DNA from: Chromera velia
Taxonomy: Eukaryota; Sar; Chromeraceae
Direction of reading: 5' to 3'
Length of the DNA stretch: 20,000 nt
Assembly (NCBI GenBank): GCA_018398765.1
Contig: JAHBMJ010001911.1
Span: forward strand, 1-20,000
Part shown: piece by piece, positions 1-10,762 of the stretch
How the letters are laid out: each line of letters begins with the position of its first letter
Position numbering within the stretch: the first letter of the stretch is position 1
Position numbers and translations under genes: made by a program
The notes under the pieces: generated by a model
What the model saw: the letters and a program-made list of their open reading frames with translations, nothing else
Told to the model about the DNA's origin: nothing
Database searches by the model: none

Positions 1-1368
1 GATCCCCGATTTCAAGTGGGAGGGGTTCGGGGGCCTGGGCGAGTTCGGAATCTGTGGGAAGATGAAGAAACTCAAGTGAGCAGAAAAAGGCCGCGTGCCT
101 ACCCATTTCCTTTTGTCTCCTTCTTTCTCTGTACATTTCTGAAAGAGAGGGGAGTGCGAGTGGGATTGGCGACGCAGTGTGGATACATTCGAGGGTGCGG
201 TTCTGCTGTGACTGTCACAATGAATGTCTTCCCTTGATCTTCCTGAGATTGGTCAAGGAAGGGTACAAGGATCCCTCCCTATATTTTTGAGAGTGTGAAA
301 CAGTAAAAGGCTGCCTTGTAGCTTTCTGTACTACCTATGTGACTGTCGTGTTTTCCTTCTCGCGGTTGTGCTCTTTCCAACGCTTTGAGGGACATGGACA
401 TGCAATAAAAATAGTGAGACGCGCCATGCTCTTTCCCTGTGTACTTGTCTCCTTCCCCCCCGTTTCTTTCTTTTCTTGTTTACATGTATTCTTTCTTTGC
501 TCTTTGGTGCCCTTCACTGTGTACAAGAGGGGCGACACAGGAGTCTGTTTGCATGTGCACAGGGATGCCGAGAAACTGTATAGGGGTCGACAGCACGGCG
601 AAGCAGTGAAAATCCTCGAACCATTGAGTAAGGTTCGTTCGCATCGCCGGGACAGTTCTGTCTCTTCTTCTCTTCTCATCCTTTCCTCTCTTCTTGTCTT
701 CGTTCATCTGCGAGCCTCGCTGTCCCTCTTTCCTTCTTTTTTTCCTTTCTTCCTTGCTTGCTTCTACCTATCTCTTGCATTTTTTGACAAGTTGCTTCCA
801 GACTGATGGCTGAACTCATCTTTTCTACACTTTTTTTTTCAATATTTTTTTCACTGTTCCTCTGTTTTATTCTCGACCTTCTTTTCCCTCTCTTGATTTT
901 TCAATGCGCTATCATCTCAAAGATTCTTCGCTTGACTTGCTCAAAGTTTGTTTGCCACTGTCGCTCCTAGTTGATGCCCTCTTCTCATTCTCATACCGCC
1001 AATATCACCAAGTAGGTGAGCAACGATAAAAACCAAACGGTTGGACGGTATCAGTCAGCGAATGAATCATGTGTCACTCTCCACTCGCCACATTCTTGTG
1101 TCACCTTGAGGTGTGCAGGAATTTCCTCACAACCCGACGGTGCTGGTGATGCTGGCAGATGCAGAATTCGCTCAGAAGGAGGCCAACAGAGCCTGCGAGC
1201 TTTACCTGTGAGTCGATCAAATGCGCTCTTCTCCTCCATCTGGTGTGTGCATGCGCTGTGCGTGGACAAAGGGGGGAGTTCAGGGAGTGAAGCAGTTCCC
1301 CCCACTTTCTCGCCTTTTGATGGACTCCGTGTTGTGTGAGAGTGCGACTGTATGATTGCGTGTGTACG

Positions 1369-1401
<33 letters not shown>

Positions 1402-2710
1402 CTGTGTGTCTGTGCGTTCGTGCGTGTGTGGGGAGGTGAGGGAGGGGGGTTGAGGGTGCGTGTATGCCTTCATGTGGCGTGTGTCTGTCTCCGTTTGTCT
1501 AAGAGACTTCTTACATGTGAGAGATACAGCTGACTGAAGAGCCTGTGTACAAACGGTTTGCTTTCATCTTTCTGGGCGTCTTTTCCCGTGCCAGACTGTT
1601 TCTTTCAGTCGAACCTTCAAAAAAGCCAGACCAAAGAACCGAGTTTTCAACAAAGAATTTGAGCACCAATTACCGACAATTGTGTGTGCATGTACGCTCT
1701 TTCTCTCTCTCTCTCAGGCAAGCCCTGGAAGAGGCGCCAGACCACATCCCCGCCCTGAACGGCCTCGCGATTCTGGGCACAAAGACCGACCAGAGTCCCT
1801 TGTGGCAAGCCTGCAGGCGATGGGAGGATGAAGAGGAAGGGAGAAGAAACCAGGCGGAAGTTGCACAGGTCAAAAGCCAAACTTTTTTTTGTATTTCTCT
1901 TTTCGTCGAACTCTATCTGCGCCACAGCTAACCTGCCTGTCTGCCAACTCCATCTGTCAGCATATGTGGCACAAGGATTAACGACGGAAGCAAATCACCA
2001 TTTCGCCTGTATGTAGGTAGTGACAAGGGATTTAGAGGTGCCTTAGAGCACTGTCGCCGTTTTGTATGATAGAGGTCGCCCCCCGCAAACGGCAGTGTCT
2101 ACATATCTCTGTATTTATATGTGCACGTGCGGTTTCTTTCTCTCTCTACCTCTGTCTTTTTTGTTTCTTACTTTCTCCTCGTCGAAACCAGAATGTCTGT
2201 CTGGGTCCCCATCTTCTGACTCTCGTTCATTCCTCGCTTTCCTCTTTTTGATCTCAGACTTCTGAGCGGGAGTTAGGACACAAGGCTAAGTGTCTTCTGG
2301 AGGACATGGAGGTCGCGCTGCTTCTTGCAGTCGCGGCAGAAGGCGCCGACACCGCGTACCCACTCGCCAACCTCGCATGCCGATTCATAGACTTGGCCCC
2401 CCTCCCTATCGCAGCCAGAGCTCCAATGCCACCCCGGTCGTGGGCGTCTCCGAGAAGCACTATCGAGGCAGGTGCACGGATGATTGCGGTGGAGTCAGTG
2501 CGCTCTCGGGTCTTGAAGGGGCTTCGTTGGATGGTCCTGTGCGAAGAGTGGGCAGAGGTGCGTGGGGAGAGGGAAGAGAAGGAAAGGAAACAACAGAGAG
2601 CGCTTTCGTTTCTTCAGTTAGGATTGTGAAAGCATGACGCTCGCTTTTCTGACTTTTTTCAAATGACTCGCTCGGTGTCTTCGCCTGTCACCCGGTTTCT
2701 CTCTTTCTCT

Positions 2711-2742
<32 letters not shown>

Positions 2743-2867
2743 CTTCTCTCTTCTGTCTGTCTGTCTGTCTGTCTGTCTGTTCATGAAGAAAAGAAGGGAG
2801 AAGAAGAAACATATAGTCTGTCTGTCTCTCTCTCTCTCTCTCTCCCCTTCTCTCTCTCCTTCTCTCT

Positions 2868-2899
<32 letters not shown>

Positions 2900-2908
2900 C
2901 TTCTCTCT

Positions 2909-2952
<44 letters not shown>

Positions 2953-3061
2953 TCTCTCTTCTGTCTCTCTCTCTCTCTCTCTCCCTCTCCCTTTCTTTCT
3001 CTTTTTCTTTCTCTTTCTGTCTCTCTCTCTCTCTCTCTCTCTACCTCCCTTTCTTTCTCTT

Positions 3062-3137
<76 letters not shown>

Positions 3138-3799
3138 CGCGCGTGTGTGTGTGTCTGTCTGTCTCTCGCTCGCTCACTTGCTCTGAGTACTCTTCTTTGA
3201 TGGTTCCTCTGAGTGAATTGGACTTCTCAAACAAAAAAACAACAGCCAGAAAAAAAAAACAAGAACCAGAGACCTGCGCTCTCGATTTGCATGTGCGACA
3301 GAAAAACAAAACGAGACAAAGGACTGCAAACCGAAGCTCCATCCTGCTTTGCTTGTTTTGCCACCTACGCGTTCCTCTGCATGGCTGCAGATTCGAAGAG
3401 AAAATTTTGTTGGCGGTGTATCTGTTGAATTCGTGAGGGCGGTGCTTGAAAGGCCTCTCCCTGGCTGGGCTTGCGCTTCTCGGGTGGACGAGAAAGACGA
3501 AAGCAAACAGCCACAAACGGGCACGAATGGGGAAGCAAACTCCACTCTGCCGTCTCCCTCTCCTTCCTCTTCTTCCTCCACCGCATCCGCTTCCGCTTCC
3601 TCTTCCTCGCACCCCCCACGTCAAGAGAAAGACATCTCGACCGCTGCTGCACCCCTTCTCCAGACGTTCATGGGAAGGCCCTTGCCTCAGAGGGTCCACA
3701 GAGAGGCCTCCCGCATGTGGGCACTGGCAGAGGCGCTCGCATTGCGCGCTGTGACACAGAACCCCCACCTCCTTCACGTGCGCACCGCCCTGGTGGGTT

Positions 3800-3845
<46 letters not shown>

Positions 3846-5396
3846 GAGAGAGAGAGAGTATGTGTGTGTGCATCTGTCCATGCGCGCGCTTGTTTCTATG
3901 TTCTCCGAGTTTCTGTTTGGACAGCTTCTCCCCCGAAGCCAATTGAAGGACGAAGGAGGGAGATTGAGGCTGGAAGGAAACACGACAATGAATGAGCCAG
4001 GAGGAAGTAAGAGAGAGCCCAGAGGAAGTGAAGAGGGAAAAGGGGGGAGAATTCATCGGGAAAAAAAGAGAGAGAAAAGGTAAGGAGCGAGCAGGGAGAG
4101 AGAGGGGAGCAGCACAGGAGAAAACAGCTCTACCACTGGCTCAAAGTTGAGAGGCACAACTTCGGTGAGGGGCTCAAGCAAATGCATCGTGAGACAATTG
4201 GGTTGAAAAACTTGAGGGATCCAACCAAAAAAAAAAAGACAGACAGAAAGACAGAAATGTGGATGGAAACACTTTGATCGAAAATGGATGGCCACACAAT
4301 TCTGCAGGGTTACCTCTACGAAAAGCTTGGTTGCTTCGCGGAAAGCACCAGGTTGGTTTTCTCTTTTTTTCTTCTTTCCATGTGCATTTGCGGATGCGCC
4401 ATTGAACCCTTCTCGTGCGAGGTGAGCAAAGTAGGCCTAGGAGCAGGGGACAGGCAGAGGGTGAAAAGCTGGGAAAGAAAGTGAGGGCGATTGAATCCCT
4501 TCGATGCCGTATAAGAAACTGCTGTGACGTTTCTTTTCCTGGGTTTTCTGTCCTTGTTACTTGCTTTCGTTTGAAAGGGATTGTCTTGTCCGATGTCGAC
4601 GTGATTTTTTGCGTGGGTTCTTCCATCCCTGCTTCTCTGGTAAACACTCTATCTGTTTTGTCTGATTTTCCCCCAGCCGTGGGCAGTCTAGTTTTTCATT
4701 CTAAAAAGCCTGTGCCTGGTGCAAATTGTTCTTTCGCGAGTGTGTCACCCGCGTTACATAGAGGATGTGTTGATGATTGGGAAGGGAAGAAGGGGCCTGC
4801 AGGGACTACTCTTTTGCGTTCACTTGGCTGGCTTGCTGCCTTCCTGCAGAACGTTTCTCCGCCAACTGGAAGTTCATCCGAATGACACAACAGCCAGGTG
4901 CGCCTGCTGAGATTCAGTACTTTGAACTCCTGATCTTCATTCAAAGGAATTCAAGTGTGTCCCGGAAAGATTAGAGACACGGAAAGAAGCTGTGAAGCTC
5001 GAGTGATGAACTAAGTAGTCAGTTCGGGGTCAGATGGCGCAGGCAGGTGCGAGGATACTACTCAAAATGAAGGAATCGTGAAGAGGGAGCGAAATTTCCC
5101 ACTGTTTCAATTCTCGTTTCTGCCGTATATCTGTCCTTCTCCTTCTCTCCCCGCTTTCCTGCGTTGCGGGTGCGGGGGGGGTGCGGGCTGCAGGACTTTT
5201 GTTTGAATCGTACACGTTTTCCGCACACATCGCGCGTGCAAGGAACACAGTTTCGCCTGGTCGGTGGGGTTCCCCTGATTCCATCTCTGCAGGGCCATTC
5301 TGATTCATCTGGTGATCAGACAGCTGCCCCAAATTTATGAGCTGATGGACGACGTGCCGGGGCTCCGAGCGTTCATGGAGAACACGGTCGGTCGGG

Positions 5397-5435
<39 letters not shown>

Positions 5436-6877
5436 TGTGTGTGTGCTCTGCATCCTCCGTCTCTGTGTCCGTCGGTGTACATGTGTGCATGCATATTTAA
5501 TGAGGAGGGAAAAAACGACAGAGCGGCCTTTCTGATGGATAATTTGGCGTATGGTGTGGATCCTTTGAGAAGTTAAATGGAAAGATCGAGTGTCTGTCCG
5601 TGGCCACCTGTTAAGACATCCATCCATTTTTGCTGGAGTTTACTTCGCAACGGATCGATCTTGCATGTACCGTGTATAGGCAAAAGCGAATGAAGGAATG
5701 TAAACAAGCCGCGAACTGCCTTCCTTCTCAACCTCCTCCCTTTCCGCTCCACTCTAATTGTATGCGCTTGTGTGTGTTGCCTTTGATCGAGGCTGTCTGT
5801 AGGGGTATCGTGCGCTTTTTTCATGTTGCCATTAATTCGTCCATTGACGTGCATGTAGCAGGGCATGGAGGGCCAACAAGAGGCCATCAGTTTGTTCCTT
5901 GCGGAAACCGCCCAAATCGCCAGCACGAGAAGGTCTCAAGGTGCCGCAGAAGGTGCTTCTTCCTCTCCCTCGCACCTCTTCGAATTTCCTCTGGAGGATT
6001 TTCCCGGAGGGCTGAGGAGTGCTGGCTGGTTCCACTTTGACGACAGGAGGTCTGACAGGCAGCCTGAGGGGTTTGGAGGAGGAAGTGGAGAAACCGGTGA
6101 GGGTCCCGATCGGGGAAGTGGGAGGCCGTCTCTTAGACCGGCCACTCCTGAAAGGAGAGCCATCGGTGAGTGTGTTGCAGGGAGAAATGAAGAGGGTGCT
6201 CCCTGTTCCTGTCAAGCTTTTCTGAAAGGGAGGGCTATCCATGAGTGAGGACAGAGTTAGAGAAAAAGCCTGAGAACAATCAGAAGGGAGCGTTCTTGAC
6301 CGGGTTCATGAAAATTGTGTCAAGTCAGTTGTGCCCTCGAAGAAGTGTTTTTGCACCTCGTAAAACTTGTTAGCGTTGTGCATCAGCGTAGGGAGTGTTG
6401 ATTGTGCTCTGCCTGTTGTCCTCCCAACTGCTCACGTCCTTCCTTGACGCGCCTCTGCGGACTCTCCTCCGTCTTGCAGCGCGGCTCTATTTTGATGGTG
6501 GGGGAGCCGAAAGAGGCGGCTCAGTTGCCAGCCAGGAACCAGTGCAGCCGGACCTGAATCACATGCTTGAAAATGACAACGAGGAAGACGAAGAGGAAGA
6601 AGAGGTTATTGAGCTCGACAGGGGACAAGAAGAGGAAAGAGAAGCAGAGCGCAGAGAGGACATGCAACCCCCAGAGGTGGGTCCGGGGTCGCTCAGTGGG
6701 GGTGGAGGGGATGGATCACTTGGAGTATCCCAACGTGACAGAGGCGACGACAGGAGGAGCGACGCGTCTTCCTCCTCTGATCCCCGGGACGCTGCAGAGA
6801 ATGAACAGCTGGATGCCATGCTTGAAGACATCCTGGCAGGGACGAGGGAAAGGTACCGTAGGAGCCAGGGGCGTTGA
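1..6877 (+). CDS. TPR-repeat protein, 3' part of an 11-exon gene
   Basis: Exons read: <1-75, 563-632, 1119-1207, 1718-1868, 2258-2557, 3391-3792, 4308-4351, 4850-4897, 5293-5386, 5862-6165 and 6480-6877 (TGA stop at 6875). Every intron is GT-AG and every junction keeps phase, giving 657 codons; the start is outside the window. TPR-like helix pairs are seen in exons 2-4 (KLYRGRQHGEAVKILEPL, NPTVLVMLADAEFAQKEA, ALEEAPDHIPALNGLAIL) and in exons 6-9 (LLHVRTALGYLYEKLGCF, FLRQLEVHPNDTTAR). A Ser-rich linker lies in exon 6, and the last exon has an acidic run of Glu/Asp followed by a polar tail. TPR proteins are scaffolds for protein-protein contacts; I do not recognise the partner or subfamily. No signal peptide or membrane segment is visible. 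Exon 6 could instead be split: a donor GTGAGG near 3433 and an acceptor near 3665 would remove the Ser-rich part. Exon calls rest on splice sites and phase, not transcripts. Confidence 0.8.
1369..1402 (+). repeat. (GT)n microsatellite in TPR intron 3
   Basis: A GT-rich tract with interruptions lies in the intron between exons 3 and 4 (1208-1717). The same intron ends in a pure CT tract at about 1701-1715 that serves as the polypyrimidine tract before the acceptor at 1716-1717. Confidence 0.9.
2690..3175 (+). repeat. Long (TC)n / (TG)n compound microsatellite in TPR intron 5
   Basis: About 480 bases made almost wholly of CT dinucleotides with CTGT tetranucleotide blocks near 2751-2780, ending in (GT)n at 3099-3128, (GC)n at 3128-3142 and (GT)n again. 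It fills more than half of the intron 2558-3390. The sense strand is pyrimidine-rich, as in the other introns of this gene. Long apparent reading frames on both strands here are artefacts of the repeat. Confidence 0.95.
3802..3870 (+). repeat. (GT)n-(AG)n microsatellite next to a 5' splice site
   Basis: A pure (GT)n run starts 9 bases after the first base of TPR intron 6 (donor at 3793) and runs to 3840. An (AG)n run at about 3844-3858 and a shorter (GT)n run follow. Confidence 0.95.
5401..5445 (+). repeat. (GT)n microsatellite next to a 5' splice site
   Basis: A 45-base (GT)n run with one TA interruption, beginning 14 bases after the first base of TPR intron 9 (donor at 5387). Confidence 0.95.
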
Positions 6878-7257
6878 GCTAGGCGTTGAGGTGCTTGACT
6901 GCAAAGAGAAAAGTATGTGAGAAATGTCAAAGTGAAAATCCGGCCCCGGATTATCCGCCGTAATATCCGGGCTAGTATCCGGGCCTAAATTCAGGTCAAA
7001 GCTTCAGTGACTGAAAAGCCGCTGCAGTTCTCTGTCACATCTTAAGATAATTGTGCTGTTAATGCTAGTTTTAATGCAGCTAATTTAAGTTAAATGATAT
7101 TTAGATTAGATTAGATTGCCCAACTTAAAAATCTACTTAAAAATGTGATACCTAAATTTTGCTGCGGGGAAGGGGGGATGGGGATTCGCCCTAAATGGAT
7201 TTCAATTATTTATTGATTTTAACTTAAAACTTGTAATTATTAAAATTTATATCTGCG
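6878..7257. other. AT-rich spacer with small ATCCGG repeats
   Basis: This is the 3' flank of the TPR gene. At 6937-6952 lies a short hairpin (AATCCGG, two-base loop, CCGGATT), followed by two more ATCCGGGC copies up to about 6984. From 7030 the sequence is strongly AT-rich, with GATTA repeats near 7102-7118. No gene is seen. Confidence 0.6.
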
Positions 7258-7555
7258 ATATTAATCATACTGAATGAATGAATGAGTTAGGTTAAAGCCG
7301 GTGAGCGACCCCTTAAGCTCTGGCCAACCTGGCATGTCATGCAGAAATTCGTTACGCAACCTAGGTTCCATGGGGCATTTGAAGGCTTGCAAGACTAGGC
7401 GGCCCCTTCGCTTTAGTCTTAAGCACACACGCCGGACGGAGGTGCCCCGGTCCTTGAAAAAGATAAAACCTGTATATAACATACAATAGACAACCCTCCG
7501 ACCGGTTTTCTCCTCCACAAGAGCAGGATGCCCGATGGCACGATTTGTTTGGAAC
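7258..7555 (-). CDS. Possible 3' exon of the minus-strand gene at 7900-8871
   Basis: On the minus strand a reading frame opens at 7555, directly after a good acceptor (a T-rich tract ending CTATAG), and runs to a stop at 7261. It holds a basic stretch (SVRRVCLRLKRRGRLVLQ) and a Trp-Pro motif near its end. A small preceding exon may lie at 7658-7698, bounded by TTCAG upstream and a consensus GTAAGT donor downstream; the intron between them would be 102 bases. I do not recognise the product. It may be the last exon of the coding region upstream on this strand, but no clear donor joins them. Confidence 0.3.
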
Positions 7556-7899
7556 CTATAGAGGGACGAAAACAAAAAAAGATGCACCTTCTCTATCCAA
7601 AGCCCCCTTTCCACCCATTACCTCACTTTCACTTGTTTCAAGAGCTAGTAAACTTACTGTCTGAAGTAATCTCAGACCTGAAACCCGAGCCCCCTTGACT
7701 GAAGCAGTAAAAAAAACTATAGAAAGAAAACGGCATGATAAGAGAGTTACCAACCTTCTTCTCCTACCTGCCTCTCCTGTCCCCATTCAGACTTCTCTTC
7801 CCCTTTCCATCCGGCATCAGGTCCTTTGTGTTTCTTCTTACCTCCACTTTTTCCTCCTCCTGTCTAGTTTGAACCTGTCAGATCGTTCTTCAAGGCGGT

Positions 7900-8871
7900 T
7901 TATGGCGCGTTGGCCTCCCGTTTTCCCCCAGGAGGCCTCGCAACCAATGGTGTTATGACACTCCCTGCCGCTGGAACTTGTGATTTCGAAGATTTAGCTG
8001 CAGCCGCAGGGTAAGGGATTGAAGGGTTGGGTTGGTTCCTATCCCTATGTTGGACTGCTGTGGGTCTGGTAGCCTTGGGGGCTGGAGGCGGGTATGCGGT
8101 GCTGCTGCTCTTCGAAGGTGGCATGATGCGGTCAGATTTTGGTGTAGAGAGTAACGATGGCACACCATGGAGAGCGGGATGCCCTTCAGAGGGGGGGGCA
8201 GGGGACCAAGCGGTTAGACTTGCCTCGGCGGCTTGGTTAAGGGGTTGGAAAGGGGGCAGTGCAGTCATGTAAAGGCGGCGCTCTCTAGCTTCCATCAGCT
8301 GGGCGCGTGTTTTGGCCCTTCTGACGATGAAGGAAACGGAAAAGTTGTCAACCACCAAGTCGCAGTAGAACCCAGCCGGCTGGAAAATGGAAGAAAAGTT
8401 CTCTGCATGTCTTTTGTCGATGAAACCGATCTCACAGCCGCTGGGAAAGGAGTAGAAAGAGCAAATATCAAGGAAAGGGTCAAAAAGTGCAAACTTCCCC
8501 TTGGCGTTACCGATCCTGGTCATCACCTGCCAAAACAGAGAGGAACAGTCAGTGAAAAGTACCTGGTCATGAGCACGATGTGAGGCCAGTTCACGACTAT
8601 GGTTTGGGTCAAAGCCGAGGAGGACCCTCTTGCATACGTTTTCGTTCGTTCTTTGTTTCTTCACTAAACGGTCACGGTTGAAAGAAGACTTCAAAGAATC
8701 AAGGTCTTTCCGAGGAGAGACGTTCACATCTTTCTGAGACGACAGTTAAGCAATCGCCGTCTCCATCTTTTTTTTGACTTCAGACACGCTCCCTTCAAGA
8801 GGGCCGAGGCGCTCATCACAAACTCCGATACTGCTGTCAGCTGCAAAAGCTAGGCTGTTACAGTGCTAATA
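7900..8871 (-). pseudogene. Degenerate ORF1/gag-like coding region (tentative)
   Basis: Read on the minus strand, one frame runs from 8871 to 7900 with an in-frame TAA at 8746-8748. The first part (8749-8871) has a heptad-like stretch, ERLGPLEGSVSEVKKKMETA. The main part (275 codons from 8727) contains KRVLLGFDP, which resembles an RRM first strand, then IGFIDKRHAENF and FSVSFIVRRAKTRAQLMEA. After that comes a Pro/Ser/Ala-rich region. Beyond the stop at 7900 the same frame continues with a Gly/Lys-rich basic stretch. Coiled coil, then RRM-like domain, then basic tail is the order known from LINE ORF1 proteins; this assignment is inference from order and character, not a clear family match. 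No reverse transcriptase is visible in the window. It could instead be a host gene with introns. Confidence 0.35.
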
Positions 8872-9247
8872 GCCTGCTACACTCTTCATGCATTAAAGAC
8901 TAAGAATTTAAAGTTAATTGATCAAACTGTCATCAATAGTTCTTTATTTACATTTATTTACACAATTTTACAGCTAGAATCAGACGTCAGATCTACATTA
9001 ATATAAATACTAGCATAAATAATTGTACGTTGCCACCAAACGCTAGAAACTTAGAAATATAGGCTGGTGGTGATAGCATATGATGATAATGATAATGATA
9101 ATAAACTTTAGCATACATTAGGACTGCACATATAGCCTGAGACCCCCCGCTTCTTTCATAAATTCAAAATTTTGGATATATTTACACCGTCCACATGAGG
9201 GTTACGATGGGGGTCTGTGAGGGGTTTACGGATTACGGCTTTTTTCG
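8872..9247. other. AT-rich block, no gene seen
   Basis: About 300 bases of AT-rich sequence with short simple repeats (TTTATTTACA twice near 8943-8962, GATAAT repeats near 9082-9101), then a short more balanced stretch leading into the hairpin that follows. No reading frame of interest. Confidence 0.6.
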
Positions 9248-9308
9248 TTACGGTTTTTCTGTAACTTGGCGCCGAAGGCGCCAATTTTTTAGTACGGAAA
9301 AACCGTAA
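9248..9308. repeat. Nested hairpin with TTACGGTTTTTC arms
   Basis: The outer arms TTACGGTTTTTC (9248-9259) and GAAAAACCGTAA (9297-9308) are a perfect 12-bp inverted repeat. Inside is a second perfect 8-bp stem, TTGGCGCC (9266-9273) and GGCGCCAA (9277-9284), with a GAA loop. A related element lies at 10892-10967. Confidence 0.85.
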
Positions 9309-9369
9309 TTGGGGCGTTGTGGGGCCAACAGAGGGCCCCGGCATAGAAATCTCGCGCGGCTCTTCATGC

Positions 9370-9440
9370 AGTGAATGCATCCTGCATGCAATTCAATCAT
9401 TCAATCATATGTATATGCATGCATGCATGCTTATATAAGT
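9370..9440 (+). promoter_or_regulatory. TGCATGC cluster followed by a TATA-like box
   Basis: Copies of GCATGC/TGCATGCA occur at about 9382-9388 and 9416-9430, followed by TATATAAG at 9432-9439. TGCATGCA is known as a binding site of ApiAP2 factors in apicomplexans. Whether it acts here is inference. The stretch also contains an imperfect inverted repeat (ATTCAATCATTCA near 9391 and TGAATGATTGCATTG near 9440). Confidence 0.3.
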
Positions 9441-9442
9441 GA

Positions 9443-9695
9443 ATGATTGCATTGACTCCAAGACCGGTAAGCTAAAGGAGCCGATTAACCATTGCCAACC
9501 GATGAGGTGCGATCTTGTTAAGCTGCTGTTAATCTTTTGACGCAGGAATCGCCGCGACCCGCATACACGCCTTCAGACAGAGAAAGCGTGCTGGAGGCGG
9601 AGATAGACGGGAGAAACGTGCTTGTGCCTGTCTGTGCCTGGCTGTTCTCGCTTGTCGCTGTGTCTGCGTGCCTGACTGCCTGCCTGACAAAATGA
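9443..9695 (+). CDS. Possible two-exon small gene (57 aa), speculative
   Basis: An ATG at 9443 opens eight codons up to a donor GTAAGC at 9467. An acceptor GACGCAG ends at 9545, and the frame continues in phase from 9546 to a TGA at 9693, giving 57 residues. The second exon contains the charged stretch SDRESVLEAEIDGRN followed by a hydrophobic Cys-rich end. Only the splice-site quality and the phase support it. The ATG is four bases after the TATA-like box, too close for a normal 5' leader, so the structure is probably incomplete or wrong. Confidence 0.15.
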
Positions 9696-9717
9696 CTCTC
9701 TGCGAAGGTCAGAAGGG

Positions 9718-10082
9718 GTGAATGAATGAATGAATGAATGGATAGATGGATCGAGATGGATAGATGGGTGACTGAATGTCGAAAGGAGTGAATGAGTGAG
9801 TGAATGAGTGAGTGAGTGAGTGAGTGTCACTGAGTGAGCATCGAGTGAGTGCAGGTAAATGTGAGAGTGAGTGACTGAGTGGATGAGTGAGTGGAAGTGG
9901 GTGAAAGAACGAGTGAGTGCGAATGGGTGAGTGAATGAATAAGTAAATGGATGAGTGAGTGAAGGTGGTGTGGGAGGGAGTGAGTCAATGAGGGAGTGAG
10001 GCTGGGTGGGTGAGTCGCTGAGTGAGTGAGAGAAAGAGGGCGTCAGTGAATGAGAGAGTGGGTAAATGAATGAATGATGAAT
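9718..10082 (+). repeat. Degenerate GAGT/GAAT tetranucleotide repeat
   Basis: About 365 bases built from TGAG and TGAA tetramers, with GATG-type blocks near 9740-9770 and scattered interruptions. The opposite strand has a long open frame of Thr/His/Ser/Leu repeats, a product of the repeat and not a gene. Confidence 0.9.
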
Positions 10083-10429
10083 GAATGCCGCACAGTTCGA
10101 GCGAGAGTTTGCCAGAGTTTGCCAAGTATATAAAGGCTTAGCGCGTGCGTCGGTGGGTTGGGATGGATGGACGCATTCTCTGTATCTGTGCCGGTCTGTG
10201 CGTAAATGTGTTTGTGTGTGTGCGTGAATGTATAATTCAGTGGCACTAATAGTATGTATCTGCATTTCCATGCTCAGTAGTGTGAAAGCAGACGCGTCTG
10301 AGGTCACAGCAAGAGATGCCAACAACCTTGTGGTCTGCAGATGTGTCACTTCTATGCGATGCAACACCATTTCTCTTCCATACCTGCTTTCTCTTCTAAG
10401 AGTCTTCTTTAACATTTCCAAACAATGTT
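10083..10429. other. Unassigned sequence between two simple repeats
   Basis: No gene, RNA or repeat can be supported here. A GTGT-rich patch lies at about 10208-10224. Confidence 0.4.
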
Positions 10430-10445
10430 TGGTGTGTGTGTGTGT

Positions 10446-10487
<42 letters not shown>

Positions 10488-10512
10488 CTGTGTGTATCTG
10501 TGTGTGTTGCGA
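10430..10512 (+). repeat. (GT)n microsatellite
   Basis: GT dinucleotides run from 10430 to about 10485 with one TA interruption, then degenerate TGTGT to about 10508. Unlike the other (GT)n tracts this one is not in a recognised intron, which may hint at an unseen + strand gene. Confidence 0.9.
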
Positions 10513-10762
10513 ACTGTACCGTCTCTTTACGAACTGCAGAGAGCGAGCTGTTTCTGTAGGGCTAGTAGCTAGATCAGAGGGGGCATCTTCGAGTTCGTTT
10601 TTCTCAAATCAGCCCTCTGCCGCCAAGGCAAAGGCGAAGGGCAAACGAAGGCCAAAAGGCAAGGCAAAAGCCAAAGCCAGCAGTCAAGAAGACCACAAGA
10701 GAAGGGGGGGATGGAAAGGGCTTGCAGGATCGATCTTTTGTATTATTTTGTCAAACTTTTGA
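10513..10762 (+). other. Lys/Ala-rich open frame, coding status unknown
   Basis: A + strand frame ending with TGA at 10760 encodes a low-complexity basic stretch (AAKAKAKGKRRPKGKAKAKA) at about 10621-10680, from imperfect repeats of GGCAAAGGC. Such Lys/Ala tails occur in histone H1-like and other nucleic-acid-binding proteins. A possible acceptor (ACTGCAG) ends near 10540, but the sequence right after it has stops in two frames and no upstream exon is convincing. It could be a last exon or chance. Confidence 0.2.

Noticed and set aside
2659..4056. 465-codon open frame on the minus strand
   Set aside because: It is the reverse of the (TC)n/(GT)n intron tract and encodes only Arg/Glu and Thr/His repeats; the + strand exons explain the rest.
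8527..8562. 36-base GT...CAG mini-intron within the ORF1-like frame
   Set aside because: Length is a multiple of three and the frame is open through it, so nothing requires splicing; such a short intron would be unusual beside the 100-800 base introns here.
9573..10421. 282-codon open frame on the minus strand
   Set aside because: Made of Thr/His/Ser/Leu repeats from the tetranucleotide repeat; no non-repetitive protein-like core.
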